From NCBI GenBank assembly GCA_040389065.1, contig JAZKAR010000011.1, positions 62,001 through 126,000 of the forward strand: a stretch of DNA of 64,000 nucleotides. Reading direction: 5' to 3'. How positions within the stretch are numbered: the stretch's first letter is position 1; every line of letters starts with the position of its first letter. The position numbers and the translations under genes are program-made. The stretch is from JAZKAR01 sp040389065. GTDB lineage: Bacteria; Pseudomonadota; Gammaproteobacteria; Burkholderiales; Casimicrobiaceae. The notes below the pieces were generated by a model. It saw nothing but the letters and a program-made list of their open reading frames with translations, did not search any database and was not told where the DNA came from. Of the stretch, positions 44,341-53,586 are shown one piece after another.

Positions 44341-45246
44341 ATGCACATTAAGCCTCTACTATCCTGCTGGCATAAAACCATTCATCAAATACACCGGATT
44401 CCCTGTTTAATCAGTTATGTCCTGGGCGGTATGTTAGGTTTTTTAGTGGCGTTACTGCGTCGTGAACTGCGCCAACGCGCTGAACTGAATGTAGCACAAA
44501 GTGGATGTCTCGGCATCTCTGACAGCGTTGCGCCTTATAAAATTTCTGCCTATCGTATTCTATTTAATGCAGGAGTCGTCACGTTTGATACATTATTGCT
44601 ATGGTTTTTTCCCTGGAAGTGGTGTAAAGATTGGGTAACTGACATTCAAGGATGGGAAAGTGTGCAAGCTGCACGGCAAGCCGCCCCTCAACGAGGAATT
44701 CTTTTTTTAACACCGCATTTAGGGTGTTTTGAAATGGCTGCGGCGTGGGTAGGGCACCAGCAGCCCTTAACCTCTATGTATCGAGCGCCACGTCAACGCT
44801 GGCTTGATACCTTAATGAAAAAGGGCCGCCAACAAGGAAAGAACACGCTAGTTCCAGCAGATCTTAAAGGTGTACGTGCGTTATTAAAGGTTCTTAAACG
44901 AGGTGGAGATGTTGGTTTATTGCCTGATCAAGTGCCTCGCCAGGGTGAGGGCATGTGGGCATCGTTCTTTGGCAGACCTGCTTACACTGCGACGTTAGCC
45001 GCGAGGTTGCGTCAAGTGACTCAAGCGCATTGTGTAATGGTGATTGCAGAGCGTTTGCCTGGTGGTAAAGGTATTTGTTTACATTTTGAGCTATTAGCAG
45101 AAACCGCTAAGGAAAGTTCTTTAGAAAGTGCTGTACAAGAAATTAACCAGCATGTTGAAGCCGCTATTCGCCGTTTTCCTGAACAATATTTGTGGGGCTA
45201 TAACCGCTATAAAAGACCTGCAGGCGTTGAATTGCCTAAAAATTAA
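44341..45246 (+). CDS. Lipid A late acyltransferase (LpxL/HtrB family)
   Basis: It adds a secondary fatty acyl chain to KDO-lipid A at the inner membrane. The protein is 301 residues from ATG 44341; an in-frame extension back to 44257 runs inside metK and is not used. A hydrophobic N-terminal anchor (~22-42) is followed by the catalytic HLGCFE (the HX4[DE] motif, near residue 131), MYRAPRQRWLDTLMKKGR, the LLPDQVPRQGEG block, and SFFGRPAYT. It could be LpxL, LpxM or LpxP; chain preference cannot be read. metK-lpxL adjacency is common in betaproteobacteria. Confidence 0.9.
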   Translation: MHIKPLLSCWHKTIHQIHRIPCLISYVLGGMLGFLVALLRRELRQRAELNVAQSGCLGISDSVAPYKISAYRILFNAGVVTFDTLLLWFFPWKWCKDWVTDIQGWESVQAARQAAPQRGILFLTPHLGCFEMAAAWVGHQQPLTSMYRAPRQRWLDTLMKKGRQQGKNTLVPADLKGVRALLKVLKRGGDVGLLPDQVPRQGEGMWASFFGRPAYTATLAARLRQVTQAHCVMVIAERLPGGKGICLHFELLAETAKESSLESAVQEINQHVEAAIRRFPEQYLWGYNRYKRPAGVELPKN

Positions 45247-46069
45247 TAATCATTTCAATCGCCAGATGAATCGTTACTTTGAGATAACCTATTTTTAATA
45301 GTTAGCGCTTAGTTATTTCTATAAAAATAATATATATCATAAATAAAAATTTTCTGTGATGGAAATGAATTAGCTGTACCGTTCAAACATTCAAACATTC
45401 AAACATTCAAAAATAATATTAAGTTTCCTAGCGTAAATAATCAAGTTTTATTCTATATAAACACTGCTTGTTTTAGATAAAACTTGTTTTTACAGGCATA
45501 CGCTTATTGTTTTTATAAAGCGTTAAGATGTTAAAGACAGGCAATAATTAAGGCTAGATCATAGTTCTAACAAATAAGAAAGTGATTATTTAATTGAACT
45601 AATAGCTATTAATGGAGCCTTTAGATCATTGTTGGAATCATCTAAACATTATTTTCTTGCCGAGATAAATGCTATTAATTTAATTAAATATATGATTTGT
45701 TTGATATAAGTGGCAATTAAAGTGGGCGGATAAAACTTTAATCAAAAACGATGTATCTATCGGAAAAAAAGTGCTTTAGAAAATAGGGGTTTACGCCGTA
45801 TTAGCTGCTGAGTGTAACGTAAATATAAATTTAAAAAATACCCATGAGCTAAATAGGTGAGGTACGCTTGATTTGAATCTTACAAGAAGTTTTAGATGCT
45901 ACACTTTATCTTAATTATTTTCGTCATTCTAATTCTTCTGCTGAAATGCAATATTCATACAAGAAGAGGGTAAGAGGATTAATTCTGATAAGAGGTATAA
46001 GATTAAGATTTGAAAAAAGCAGATATTAGCTAAATCGTTTGGGTATCACCAACTTTTACGAGGAATGAT
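45247..46069. other. AT-rich gene-free gap with a short tandem repeat
   Basis: About 820 bases with no convincing gene, terminator or RNA. The only structure seen is a microsatellite of three TTCAAACA units plus a partial fourth at 45382-45411. The rest is A+T-rich and without visible coding bias. Confidence 0.6.
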
Positions 46070-46255
46070 ATGAACCAAAGAGATTTGCATAGTTCTGAGT
46101 TAAGTTTTTATTTAGATGATTCAGTATGGCTTTCACCCTTGGGAGGAAGTTGCCCTTTTTATAATGCGTTGCCCGCTGAGTCAGTTGAGTATTTTAATCA
46201 TCCTTGGTTGCCTGATGCTTTTTGGCATGAATGTGGATTTCAAGGAATTTCGTAA
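46070..46255 (+). CDS. Orphan 61-residue protein, unrecognised
   Basis: I do not recognise it. The ATG has AGGA 5 bases upstream. The stop is followed 27 bases later by a perfect 13-base hairpin, so it looks like a self-contained gene in an otherwise empty region. The protein is acidic and rich in aromatic residues (Tyr, Phe, Trp). It has two cysteines and a Gly-Gly at about residue 25-26, after which the chain starts SCPFYNALP. A double-glycine leader peptide is possible but no exporter is nearby; a small regulatory or surface-associated protein is equally possible. Confidence 0.5.
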   Translation: MNQRDLHSSELSFYLDDSVWLSPLGGSCPFYNALPAESVEYFNHPWLPDAFWHECGFQGIS

Positions 46256-46282
46256 TGTACGGTCAAGTATCCTAGTAAAGTT

Positions 46283-46325
46283 ATAGTGTGCTTATCTTCA
46301 TTGTAAATGATAATAAGCACACTAT
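46283..46325 (+). terminator. Hairpin after the orphan small gene
   Basis: ATAGTGTGCTTAT (46283-46295) and ATAAGCACACTAT (46313-46325) are perfectly complementary. No strong T run follows, so it may be a terminator or a stabilising stem. Confidence 0.55.
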
Positions 46326-46407
46326 CGTGAATATATAATCATAAAAATATTAAGTTGCATAATAAAAAATTAATAACACATATAAATAATGCTTAAATTT
46401 AATAATA

Positions 46408-46519
46408 ATAGAAGCTACTTACGTGAATTTTCTCGGTGTGTTGCCGTACTCGATGTACTGTTGGCGTTGCTATGCGGAGCATCCCATCCTTTGATGGATT
46501 CTAACTGCGCATCTTCTAA
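46408..46519 (+). repeat. Palindromic GTACTGT repeat, partly decayed, upstream of ispH
   Basis: Left end TAGAAGCTACTTACG and right end GCGCATCTTCTAA keep the arm pattern. The core TTGCCGTACTCGATG then TACTGTTGGCGTTGCTATGC matches 38765-38898. It takes up part of the 539-base gap between the small orphan gene and ispH; nothing else is visible there apart from A+T-rich DNA. Confidence 0.85.
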
Positions 46520-46794
46520 ATAAAATATTTAATAATGATTAATCACTTTTTTTATTTTAAGAAGAGACATATATAATTTGATGGTTTTATAGCCCTTTTT
46601 TATTCATAGTTTCCTTAATTTTCTTACTGCTGTGGTAAACTTGTGCTTAGTTTTAGCGTGCGATTCACTAAAAATCCTGAATGCTAAAAGTCTGTGAGAT
46701 ATGTTCTGATGCGTTGTAAAGCTGCCAGATACTCATTATTCGTACAGATGATGATTAGGCTTTTAGAAAAGCGGGTCAATAAAAGAGGTGGCAA

Positions 46795-47733
46795 ATGGAT
46801 GTGGTTTTGGCAAATCCGCGAGGATTTTGTGCAGGGGTTGATCGAGCGATAGAAATTGTAAATCGGGCGCTAGAACAATTTGGTGCGCCAATTTATGTGC
46901 GGCATGAGGTTGTGCATAACACCCATGTTGTGAATGAGCTCAAACAGAAAGGTGCAATTTTTATAGAAGAATTGCAGGAAGTGCCAGAAGGAAGCATCTT
47001 AATTTTTAGTGCTCATGGTGTTTCTCAAGCTGTTCGTGAAGAAGCCACTGCACGAGGATTTAAAATATTTGATGCAACGTGCCCGCTCGTGACCAAAGTA
47101 CATCTAGAAGTTACCAAACTGCATGCTGAAGGTAACGAAATTATTATGATTGGTCATAAAGGACACCCTGAGGTAGAAGGTACAATGGGGCAAGTTGCTT
47201 TTGGTATTTTATTGGTAGAAACAGTTGAGGATGTAGCTACGCTGAATATAAAAAATCCTGATCAAGTGGCATATGTTACACAGACCACTCTCTCTATGGA
47301 TGATGCTGCAACAATTATTGAGGCCTTGCGGAAGCGTTTTCCTTCCATTCATGGCCCTAAAAAAGATGATATTTGCTATGCCACCCAAAATCGTCAAGAT
47401 GCTGTCAAGTTTATTGCGCCCCAATGTGATGTATTAATTGTCATTGGTTCCCCTTCAAGTTCTAACTCGAATCGCCTAAGGGAAGTGGCTGAACAACGAG
47501 GCACTCCTGCATATCGAATTGATCATCCTGATCAGTTAAAGTCAGAATGGCTAGCGGGTAAAAAGCGTATTGGGGTAACGGCTGGTGCTTCAGCACCTGA
47601 TATTTTGGTACAACAAGTGGTTGAGCGTCTTAAAGCGATGGGTGCTGCAAAAGTTCAGGAAATGGAAGGAATTGAAGAAAATGTTATTTTCTCTTTACCT
47701 AAAGAGCTTAGAGACAGCAAAAGCCGAGGATGA
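46795..47733 (+). CDS. ispH: 4-hydroxy-3-methylbut-2-enyl diphosphate reductase
   Basis: IspH makes IPP and DMAPP, the last step of the MEP isoprenoid pathway, with an iron-sulfur cluster. The protein is 312 residues. Cluster cysteines are in NPRGFCAGVDRAI (about Cys12), FDATCPLVTK (about 96) and DICYATQNRQ (about 197). The catalytic Glu is in GHKGHPEVEG, and SSSNSNRLREV binds the diphosphate. The start ATG follows GAGGTGG. No radC or other usual neighbour is present. Confidence 0.98.
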   Translation: MDVVLANPRGFCAGVDRAIEIVNRALEQFGAPIYVRHEVVHNTHVVNELKQKGAIFIEELQEVPEGSILIFSAHGVSQAVREEATARGFKIFDATCPLVTKVHLEVTKLHAEGNEIIMIGHKGHPEVEGTMGQVAFGILLVETVEDVATLNIKNPDQVAYVTQTTLSMDDAATIIEALRKRFPSIHGPKKDDICYATQNRQDAVKFIAPQCDVLIVIGSPSSSNSNRLREVAEQRGTPAYRIDHPDQLKSEWLAGKKRIGVTAGASAPDILVQQVVERLKAMGAAKVQEMEGIEENVIFSLPKELRDSKSRG

Positions 47734-47876
47734 CATTATTAACGCGCTTCTGCGGGTATACGGCGGGTATAAGTAAGTATAAGCGGGTAAAAGTGTAAGT
47801 TAAAGCGTCCCTGCGCGTATAAGAACATCTACGTATGAAATGATAAACAGTTAAGGAGTGAAAGGTTACACATAGC

Positions 47877-48497
47877 ATGACACAGCTTATTTGGATACAT
47901 CCTGACGATCCGCAGCCCCGCTTACTCAAGCAGGCTGTAGAGCGAATTAAAAAGGGAGAAATAATTGCTTACCCTACCGATGCCGGTTATGCCTTAGGAT
48001 GTGCTTTAGGATATCCTGATGCTGTTCAGCAGATACGTGATATTCGCCAGTTAGATGATAAGCATTACTTTACTTTATTGTGTCGTGATATGGCTGAGTT
48101 AGGGCAATATGCACTGATGGATAACCAGTCTTTTCGAACAGTAAAGCGCCTGACTCCAGGGGCATATACCTTCATTTTGCCTGCAACTCGTGAAGTTCCA
48201 AAGAAATTACAGCATCCTAAACGCCAGACGATAGGTGCTAGAATTTCTAACCATACGTTAATACAAGGGTTGTTAAGTTATCTTGAGGCACCTTTATTAA
48301 GTACTACATTGCGTTTGCCTGGTGAGGAAGAAGCAGAAACAGAAGGTTGGATCATTCAAGAAAAGTTGGATGGCAGAATTGCAATCGTTCTTGATGATGG
48401 AAGCGCAACCGATACAACGCCAACCACTGTTATTGATTGCTGTGTGAATCCACCTACTGTGGTGCGTCTTGGAAAAGGGCCTGTGGATATTCTGTAG
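47877..48497 (+). CDS. YciO/YrdC/Sua5-family protein
   Basis: A 206-residue protein of the fold that binds ATP and L-threonine in tRNA t6A synthesis. IIAYPTDAGYALGC is the conserved N-terminal block, then IRDIRQLDDKHYFTLLC, LTPGAYTFILPATREVPKKL, and TTVIDCC near the end. The KRxxxK-type residues of true YrdC appear modified (QLDDKH), which places it closer to YciO, whose role is not settled. It precedes trpS by 59 bases, a pairing also seen in betaproteobacteria. Confidence 0.9.
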   Translation: MTQLIWIHPDDPQPRLLKQAVERIKKGEIIAYPTDAGYALGCALGYPDAVQQIRDIRQLDDKHYFTLLCRDMAELGQYALMDNQSFRTVKRLTPGAYTFILPATREVPKKLQHPKRQTIGARISNHTLIQGLLSYLEAPLLSTTLRLPGEEEAETEGWIIQEKLDGRIAIVLDDGSATDTTPTTVIDCCVNPPTVVRLGKGPVDIL

Positions 48498-48556
48498 AGT
48501 GCTTCTGGAAACTTCTAACTTTTTAAAATAATTTATTATTCTGATTAAGGTATTAA

Positions 48557-49759
48557 ATGTTTGCTGATCGCGTCTTATCTGGTATGCGGCCGTCGGGCCG
48601 ATTACATATAGGTCATTATCATGGCGCTCTTAAAAACTGGACTAGGTTACAGCAAGAGCATGAGTGCCTGTTTTTTGTCGCAGATTGGCATGCCCTAACT
48701 ACACACTATGAAACGCCTGAAATTATTGAGGCAAGTGTTTGGGATATGATTATTGATTGGTTGGCAGCAGGTATAGACCCTTCACAAGCAACCATATTTA
48801 TACAATCTCGAGTACCTGAGCATGCTGAGCTTACGTTATTGCTAGGAATGATTACTTCGTTAGGATGGCTAGAACGTGTGCCGACCTATAAAGATCAACA
48901 GCAAAAAATTAAAGATCGTGATTTATCAACTATTGGCTTTTTGGGTTACCCCTTAATGCAGGCTGCAGATATTCTTATCTATCGTTCTGCATGGGTTCCT
49001 GTTGGTGAAGATCAGGTATCGCATCTTGAGTTAACACGTGAAGTGGCACGCCGTTTTAATCATATTTATGGTCGTGAGCCAGGGTTCGCTGAAAAAGCTG
49101 AGGCAGCAGTTAAGAAGCTAGGGGGTAAACGTGCAAAATGTTATGAAGATTTACGAACACGTTACCAAGAGCAGGGAGATTGCGAAGCATTAGAAGCAGG
49201 GCGTGCATTAATTGATGAAAGCCAGCATTTAAGCATGGCTGATCGCGAGCGTTTATTTGGGTATCTTGAAGGCCAAAGCAAAATGATTTTGCCTGAGCCT
49301 CAAGCGCTTTTAACGGATACACCTAAAATGCCAGGGTTAGACGGTCAGAAAATGTCTAAGTCTTACAACAATACAATTTTATTGCGTGAAGATAAAGATG
49401 TACTCACCCATAAAATCAAACGTATGCCGACTGATCCTGCGCGTGTTCGTAAAACAGATGTAGGGGAGCCTACCCGTTGCCCTGTATATGCTCTGCATGA
49501 AGTGTATAGTAATCAAGATGTGAAAGAGTGGGTGCAACGAGGATGCCGTACAGCAGGCATAGGGTGTCTTGAATGTAAACAGCCGTTAATTGATTCGATT
49601 ATTCGTGAACAAGAGCCGATGTATGAGCGGGCACAACCTTACCTTGATGATCCTGTTCTAGTTCGCAATATTGTTGCTGATGGTTGCGAGCATGCTCGTA
49701 AAATGGCGCAAGAAACGATGCGTGATGTAAGAGAGGCAATGGGTTTAGGCTACAGCTAA
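48557..49759 (+). CDS. trpS: Tryptophanyl-tRNA synthetase
   Basis: TrpS charges tRNA-Trp. The protein is 400 residues of the class I type. SGRLHIGHYHGAL contains the HIGH motif, and LDGQKMSKSYNN the KMSKS motif. It is longer than the ~334-residue E. coli form because of an insertion (about residues 180-245) before GLDGQKMSKS; this long form is known in many betaproteobacteria. Conserved substrate contacts such as VPVGEDQVSHLELTR are intact. Confidence 0.96.
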   Translation: MFADRVLSGMRPSGRLHIGHYHGALKNWTRLQQEHECLFFVADWHALTTHYETPEIIEASVWDMIIDWLAAGIDPSQATIFIQSRVPEHAELTLLLGMITSLGWLERVPTYKDQQQKIKDRDLSTIGFLGYPLMQAADILIYRSAWVPVGEDQVSHLELTREVARRFNHIYGREPGFAEKAEAAVKKLGGKRAKCYEDLRTRYQEQGDCEALEAGRALIDESQHLSMADRERLFGYLEGQSKMILPEPQALLTDTPKMPGLDGQKMSKSYNNTILLREDKDVLTHKIKRMPTDPARVRKTDVGEPTRCPVYALHEVYSNQDVKEWVQRGCRTAGIGCLECKQPLIDSIIREQEPMYERAQPYLDDPVLVRNIVADGCEHARKMAQETMRDVREAMGLGYS

Positions 49760-49861
49760 GTATAGATAAGTAGCAGTTACAGTAGTTAAATAAGGCACTT
49801 ATACCATCACTAGCTAACATACGGTGCCCGCTACCTTTTATAGTATATAAGGAGAGGGCGC

Positions 49862-50053
49862 ATGCACCTCAAATGCCGTTGGAAATGTATGATATTTATA
49901 TTAATTGCACCTTTTACTTTGCAAGGTTGTGTGGGAACATTAGTAGGCGCTGTGGTTGATACCACCATCGAAGTGGTGAAAATTCCTTTTAAAGTGGGTA
50001 AGGCGGCAGTAGATGTAGTGACTGGCGATGATGATAAAAAGAAAGATGACTAA
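49862..50053 (+). CDS. Small outer-membrane-type lipoprotein
   Basis: A 63-residue lipoprotein of unknown function. A basic N-terminus (MHLKCRWK) and a hydrophobic segment end in the lipobox LQGC, with Cys23 as the lipidated residue. After it come small Gly/Val/Ala residues (a region rich in GTLVGAVVDTT) and a Lys/Asp tail (DDDKKKDD). Residue +2 is Val, so outer-membrane sorting is expected. It resembles a conserved family of short lipoproteins. AAGGAGAG (49849-49856) lies about 5 bases before the ATG. It overlaps lipB by 8 bases. Confidence 0.85.
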   Translation: MHLKCRWKCMIFILIAPFTLQGCVGTLVGAVVDTTIEVVKIPFKVGKAAVDVVTGDDDKKKDD

Positions 50054-50678
50054 TTCAATTCGAATCATTGATAAAGGTTTATGCGATTATCATGAAACAT
50101 GGGGTGCGATGCGGGCATTTACTGACACTCGAACAGAAACTACTGAAGATGAGTGTTGGTGTGTACAGCATTTACCCGTGTATACATTAGGGTTGAATAT
50201 TCAGAATGAAAATCGCCCAGCTAATCAATTAGCGGAAGCGATTCCTGTCGTTGAAACAGACCGGGGCGGACAAATCACTTATCATGGGCCGGGTCAACTC
50301 ATTGTTTATTTTTTATTAGATTTGCGCCGGCGGCGGCTAGCTGTCAAAGAACTAGTGGCGCGATTAGAACAAGGGGTGCTTGCCTTTTTAAATCAGTATG
50401 GTGTACAAGGGCATTTAGTTCCTGGCGCGCCTGGAGTTTATGTAAATAATGAAAAGATTGCGTCATTAGGGTTAAAAATAAGGCGCGGATGTACTTATCA
50501 TGGCGTTAGTTTGAATGCTGATATGGATTTATCCCCATTTTCATTTATTCATCCATGCGGCTATGAGGGATTAAAAGTAACACAGCTAAAGGATTTGGGT
50601 ATTTGTGTTGATCCACTATCAGCATTACATATTCAGTTTTCAGAAACACTAATTCAGGTATTAACAAGCAATGATTAA
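50046..50678 (+). CDS. lipB: Octanoyltransferase LipB
   Basis: LipB moves octanoyl from acyl carrier protein to lipoyl-domain lysines, including SucB in this window. The protein is 210 residues from ATG 50046; the frame runs back to 50028. Visible motifs are GGQITYHGPGQLIVY, KIASLGLKIRRG (catalytic Lys near 144), and HPCGYEGLKVTQL (catalytic Cys near 171). LipA is not adjacent, as it often is. It overlaps both the lipoprotein and dcd. Confidence 0.96.
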   Translation: MTNSIRIIDKGLCDYHETWGAMRAFTDTRTETTEDECWCVQHLPVYTLGLNIQNENRPANQLAEAIPVVETDRGGQITYHGPGQLIVYFLLDLRRRRLAVKELVARLEQGVLAFLNQYGVQGHLVPGAPGVYVNNEKIASLGLKIRRGCTYHGVSLNADMDLSPFSFIHPCGYEGLKVTQLKDLGICVDPLSALHIQFSETLIQVLTSND

Positions 50679-51234
50679 AGCAGATAAATGGATTCGCCGC
50701 ATGGCAGAAAAATGTAACATGATCGAGCCATTTGAACCAGGGCAGGTGCGAGAAGCAAATTCACAGCGAATCATATCGTATGGTACGTCGAGCTATGGTT
50801 ATGATATTCGTTGTGCAGATGAATTTAAAATTTTTACTAATATAAATAGCACCATTGTTGATCCTAAAAATTTTGATGAAAAAAATTTCGTCAATTTTAA
50901 AGGTGATGTGTGTATTATTCCGCCTAATTCTTTTGCTTTAGCTCGCACGGTAGAGTATTTTCGTATTCCTCGCAATGTGTTGACGATATGCTTAGGAAAA
51001 AGCACCTACGCGCGATGTGGAATTATTGTGAATGTAACTCCTTTTGAGCCTGAGTGGGAAGGGTATGTCACCCTTGAGTTTTCAAACACTACACCTCTTC
51101 CTGCTAAAATTTATGCTAATGAGGGTGTGGCACAGGTTCTCTTTTTTGAGAGCGATGAAATTTGCGAAACGTCGTATGCAGACCGTAAAGGCAAGTATCA
51201 AGGTCAACAAGGCGTTACGCTGCCCAGAATGTAG
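50671..51234 (+). CDS. dcd: dCTP deaminase
   Basis: Dcd deaminates dCTP to dUTP, feeding thymidylate synthesis. The protein is 187 residues of the trimeric dUTPase fold. Visible are SYGTSSYGYDIRCADEFK, LGKSTYARCGIIVNVTPFEPEWEGYVTLE (quoted here as GKSTYARCG and EGYVTLE) with the catalytic Glu, and the closing KYQGQQGVTLPRM. It overlaps lipB by 8 bases. The dCTP form lacks the dUTPase module of some archaea. Confidence 0.97.
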   Translation: MIKADKWIRRMAEKCNMIEPFEPGQVREANSQRIISYGTSSYGYDIRCADEFKIFTNINSTIVDPKNFDEKNFVNFKGDVCIIPPNSFALARTVEYFRIPRNVLTICLGKSTYARCGIIVNVTPFEPEWEGYVTLEFSNTTPLPAKIYANEGVAQVLFFESDEICETSYADRKGKYQGQQGVTLPRM

Positions 51235-51286
51235 CGGGCACAGTTTCCGTTAGGCTTAAAAAAATAAAATTAGGAGATCATGGTTT

Positions 51287-52225
51287 ATGCCAACCAATTC
51301 GCTTAAAAGCGATCATTTACAGCGCGTGCTATTAAACGATGGCAAGGTAAGAGGACAATACGTTCATTTAGAAGCTACACTAAACGAAGTATTTATGCGG
51401 CGTGAGTATCCTGAGGCACTGATGCCTATTTTGGCTGAGTTAGCGACTGTATCTGTCATGATTGCAGCAGGATTGAAGCGTGGAAGTTTGATTGTACAAA
51501 TTCAAGGTGAGGGTGCGTTAAGACTTATGGTGGTTGAGGTGAATGTGGCCTTGCAAGTGAGGGCAACTGCTGAATGGTCACATGAGCTGCATGTAGGCGC
51601 TCCTTTGCAAGATTGGGTAGGGCCAGGTGCGAAATGTGTCATTACCTTAGACCCTCAACAACCTAACTCAAAAATGTATCAAGGTATTGTGCCTGCTGAC
51701 CAGTCAACAGTAGCAAAAATGTTAGAGGGCTACTTAGAAAATTCGGCACAATCGCCTACACGCGTATGGTTAGGCAGCGATGGGCGTGCTGGTGCAGGCT
51801 TATTGTTACAAAAGTTACCTGCTGATAGCGGGCGCACTTATGATGAAAGTTTAATTGAGTCTCAAGAGCTTTTTTGGGATCAATCGATCGCTTTAGCTGA
51901 TACAGTAACATCTGATGAGTTAATTAAACTTTCTGGACATGAGCTTTTATGGCGCTTGTTTAGCTCAGAAGGTGAAGTAAGAGTGCTCACGCCTCAACCT
52001 GTGAGTTTTTTCTGTAGCTGTAATGAAGAGCGTGTACTGCATACGCTACAAATGTTAGGGCAGGAAGACGTAAAAAATCTTTTTGAAGAGCAAGATGGTG
52101 AAATTAGTATTGATTGTCAATTTTGTGGCAAGCACTATGTAATAGGAGAACATCATTTTGAGAATTTGTTCAGCCCAGAAGATAATTTAAATGTAAAGTT
52201 AGACGCTTCAAACGTGCAGCACTAA
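51287..52225 (+). CDS. hslO: Redox-regulated chaperone Hsp33
   Basis: Hsp33 becomes an active holdase when its zinc cysteines are oxidised. The protein is 312 residues. An N-terminal domain begins DHLQRVLLNDGKVRGQYV. The C-terminal redox switch has CSCNEE and CQFCGKHY, the CxC and CxxC zinc ligands. EVRVLTPQPVSFFCSC marks the linker. Ribosome-binding site TAGGAG is close to the start. Translated next to dcd. Confidence 0.97.
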   Translation: MPTNSLKSDHLQRVLLNDGKVRGQYVHLEATLNEVFMRREYPEALMPILAELATVSVMIAAGLKRGSLIVQIQGEGALRLMVVEVNVALQVRATAEWSHELHVGAPLQDWVGPGAKCVITLDPQQPNSKMYQGIVPADQSTVAKMLEGYLENSAQSPTRVWLGSDGRAGAGLLLQKLPADSGRTYDESLIESQELFWDQSIALADTVTSDELIKLSGHELLWRLFSSEGEVRVLTPQPVSFFCSCNEERVLHTLQMLGQEDVKNLFEEQDGEISIDCQFCGKHYVIGEHHFENLFSPEDNLNVKLDASNVQH

Positions 52226-52252
52226 GCATTAAAAGTAATGAAGGGAAAAAAG

Positions 52253-53080
52253 ATGCCTCACCCAGCAGAATTGTTAGAGACTAACGGTTTTAATCAATTA
52301 GCAAAAGTGGAAAATGGATATTGTTTATACAATAAAAATGATATCTACGTGGGGCAATCGATTGCAAAGTATGGGGAGTTTAGTAAATTAGAGTTATTTC
52401 TCTTAACGCAGCTTTGTAAACTTGGTGATACCGTTATTGATGTGGGCGCTAATATCGGCGCTCATACAATGGGCTTAGCAAGGCAGGTAGGTGAAAGCGG
52501 GTGTGTATTAGCATTTGAGCCGCAACGCATTGTGTTTCAAGCCCTATGCGCTAATATTGCGTTGAATAGTCTGGAAAATGTAACTTGTTATTGGGCTGCG
52601 ATGGGTACAGAAAAGGGATTTATTACTGTTCCTGAGATTGATCCTACCTGTTCTAATAATTTTGGCGGAGTTTCTATTTCGGATGGCGTAACAGGTATTG
52701 AAGTTCCATGCTTCATATTAGATCAGTTTGTAGGCGTGCCTTACATAAGCCTAATAAAAATTGATGTTGAAGGAATGGAGATCGATGTTATCAAGGGCGG
52801 TCAGGAGCTTATAAAGCAGGCTAGACCCTTTTTATATGTTGAGAATGATCGCTTAGAAAAATCAACAGAACTCATGCAAACTATAGCAGAGTTAAATTAT
52901 GATATGTATTGGCATACTCCTCTTCTATATAATTCTGAAAATTTTTATCGCGAGCAAGAGAACAATTACCCAGGCATTGCATCATTTAATATGCTTTGTG
53001 TTCCTAAAGAAAATCCATTGGTTGTTGAGGGGCTAACTAAAATTGAAGATTTTCTATATCATCCTTTAAGGCGCTTATAA
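52253..53080 (+). CDS. FkbM-family methyltransferase
   Basis: A 275-residue SAM-dependent methyltransferase from the ATG at 52253; AAGGGA about 7 bases before it supports this start, and the frame opens 15 bases upstream. The SAM motif is DVGANIGAHTMGLARQVG (residues ~72-88), followed by FEPQ and LNSLENV. The FkbM block is LIKIDVEGMEIDVIKGG. FkbM enzymes O-methylate sugars or small molecules; here the substrate is unknown. The gene follows hslO with a 27-base gap. No biosynthesis cluster is near it. Confidence 0.9.
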   Translation: MPHPAELLETNGFNQLAKVENGYCLYNKNDIYVGQSIAKYGEFSKLELFLLTQLCKLGDTVIDVGANIGAHTMGLARQVGESGCVLAFEPQRIVFQALCANIALNSLENVTCYWAAMGTEKGFITVPEIDPTCSNNFGGVSISDGVTGIEVPCFILDQFVGVPYISLIKIDVEGMEIDVIKGGQELIKQARPFLYVENDRLEKSTELMQTIAELNYDMYWHTPLLYNSENFYREQENNYPGIASFNMLCVPKENPLVVEGLTKIEDFLYHPLRRL

Positions 53081-53133
53081 AAAAAGATACTTATTTATAA
53101 ATACCAAATTAATATTTACTCTAGTTGTATGTT

Positions 53134-53586
53134 TTATTTATTAGCCACACAATATAATCCGCTGACGATTAAACAAGCCCCTATAACACGCATCGTTGTA
53201 ATTTCAACTTTGGGATAACCAACCATGCCAAAGTGATCAAAAAATAAAGAAGAAATAAGCTGCCCTGTAATCACAGATACACTTAATAATAATGCACCCA
53301 TTTTAGGTGCTAAATAAATAGATACAGCCACACAAAAAGCACCTAATGCGCCTCCTGTCCATGCCCACCAAGGCAATTTAGATATGCTTGCAATATTAAT
53401 ACTTCGTGTATCTTGAGTAAATGCTACTATGCCTAATAAAAGTGTGCCTATTAAAAAAGAAACAAATGCTGATTGAACAGGCGAAGCTAATGCAGTTTTA
53501 AGGGTAGTATTAATACCTGATTGCGTAGTTAATGCTATACCAACTATTAGCCCAAAAAAAACTAAATAGTATTCTTGGCTTTTCAT
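53134..53586 (-). CDS. YdcZ/DUF606-type small DMT protein
   Basis: A 150-residue inner-membrane protein with about five hydrophobic segments. SGINTTLKTALASPVQSAFVSFLIG (about residues 24-48; quoted only in part as NTTLKTAL) and PWWAWTGGALGAFCVA are characteristic of the YdcZ family. STOP and start are well defined. Function is transport of an unknown small molecule at most. Its flanks are A+T-rich. Confidence 0.85.
   Translation of the reverse strand: MKSQEYYLVFFGLIVGIALTTQSGINTTLKTALASPVQSAFVSFLIGTLLLGIVAFTQDTRSINIASISKLPWWAWTGGALGAFCVAVSIYLAPKMGALLLSVSVITGQLISSLFFDHFGMVGYPKVEITTMRVIGACLIVSGLYCVANK

Noticed and set aside
45382..45411. Possible CRISPR-type repeat
   Set aside because: It is three 8-base units without spacers, a simple microsatellite.
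47734..47876. Short GCGGGTATA-like repeats before the YciO-family gene
   Set aside because: Two or three loose copies of a 9-base string in a leader; too few and irregular to call a repeat array.
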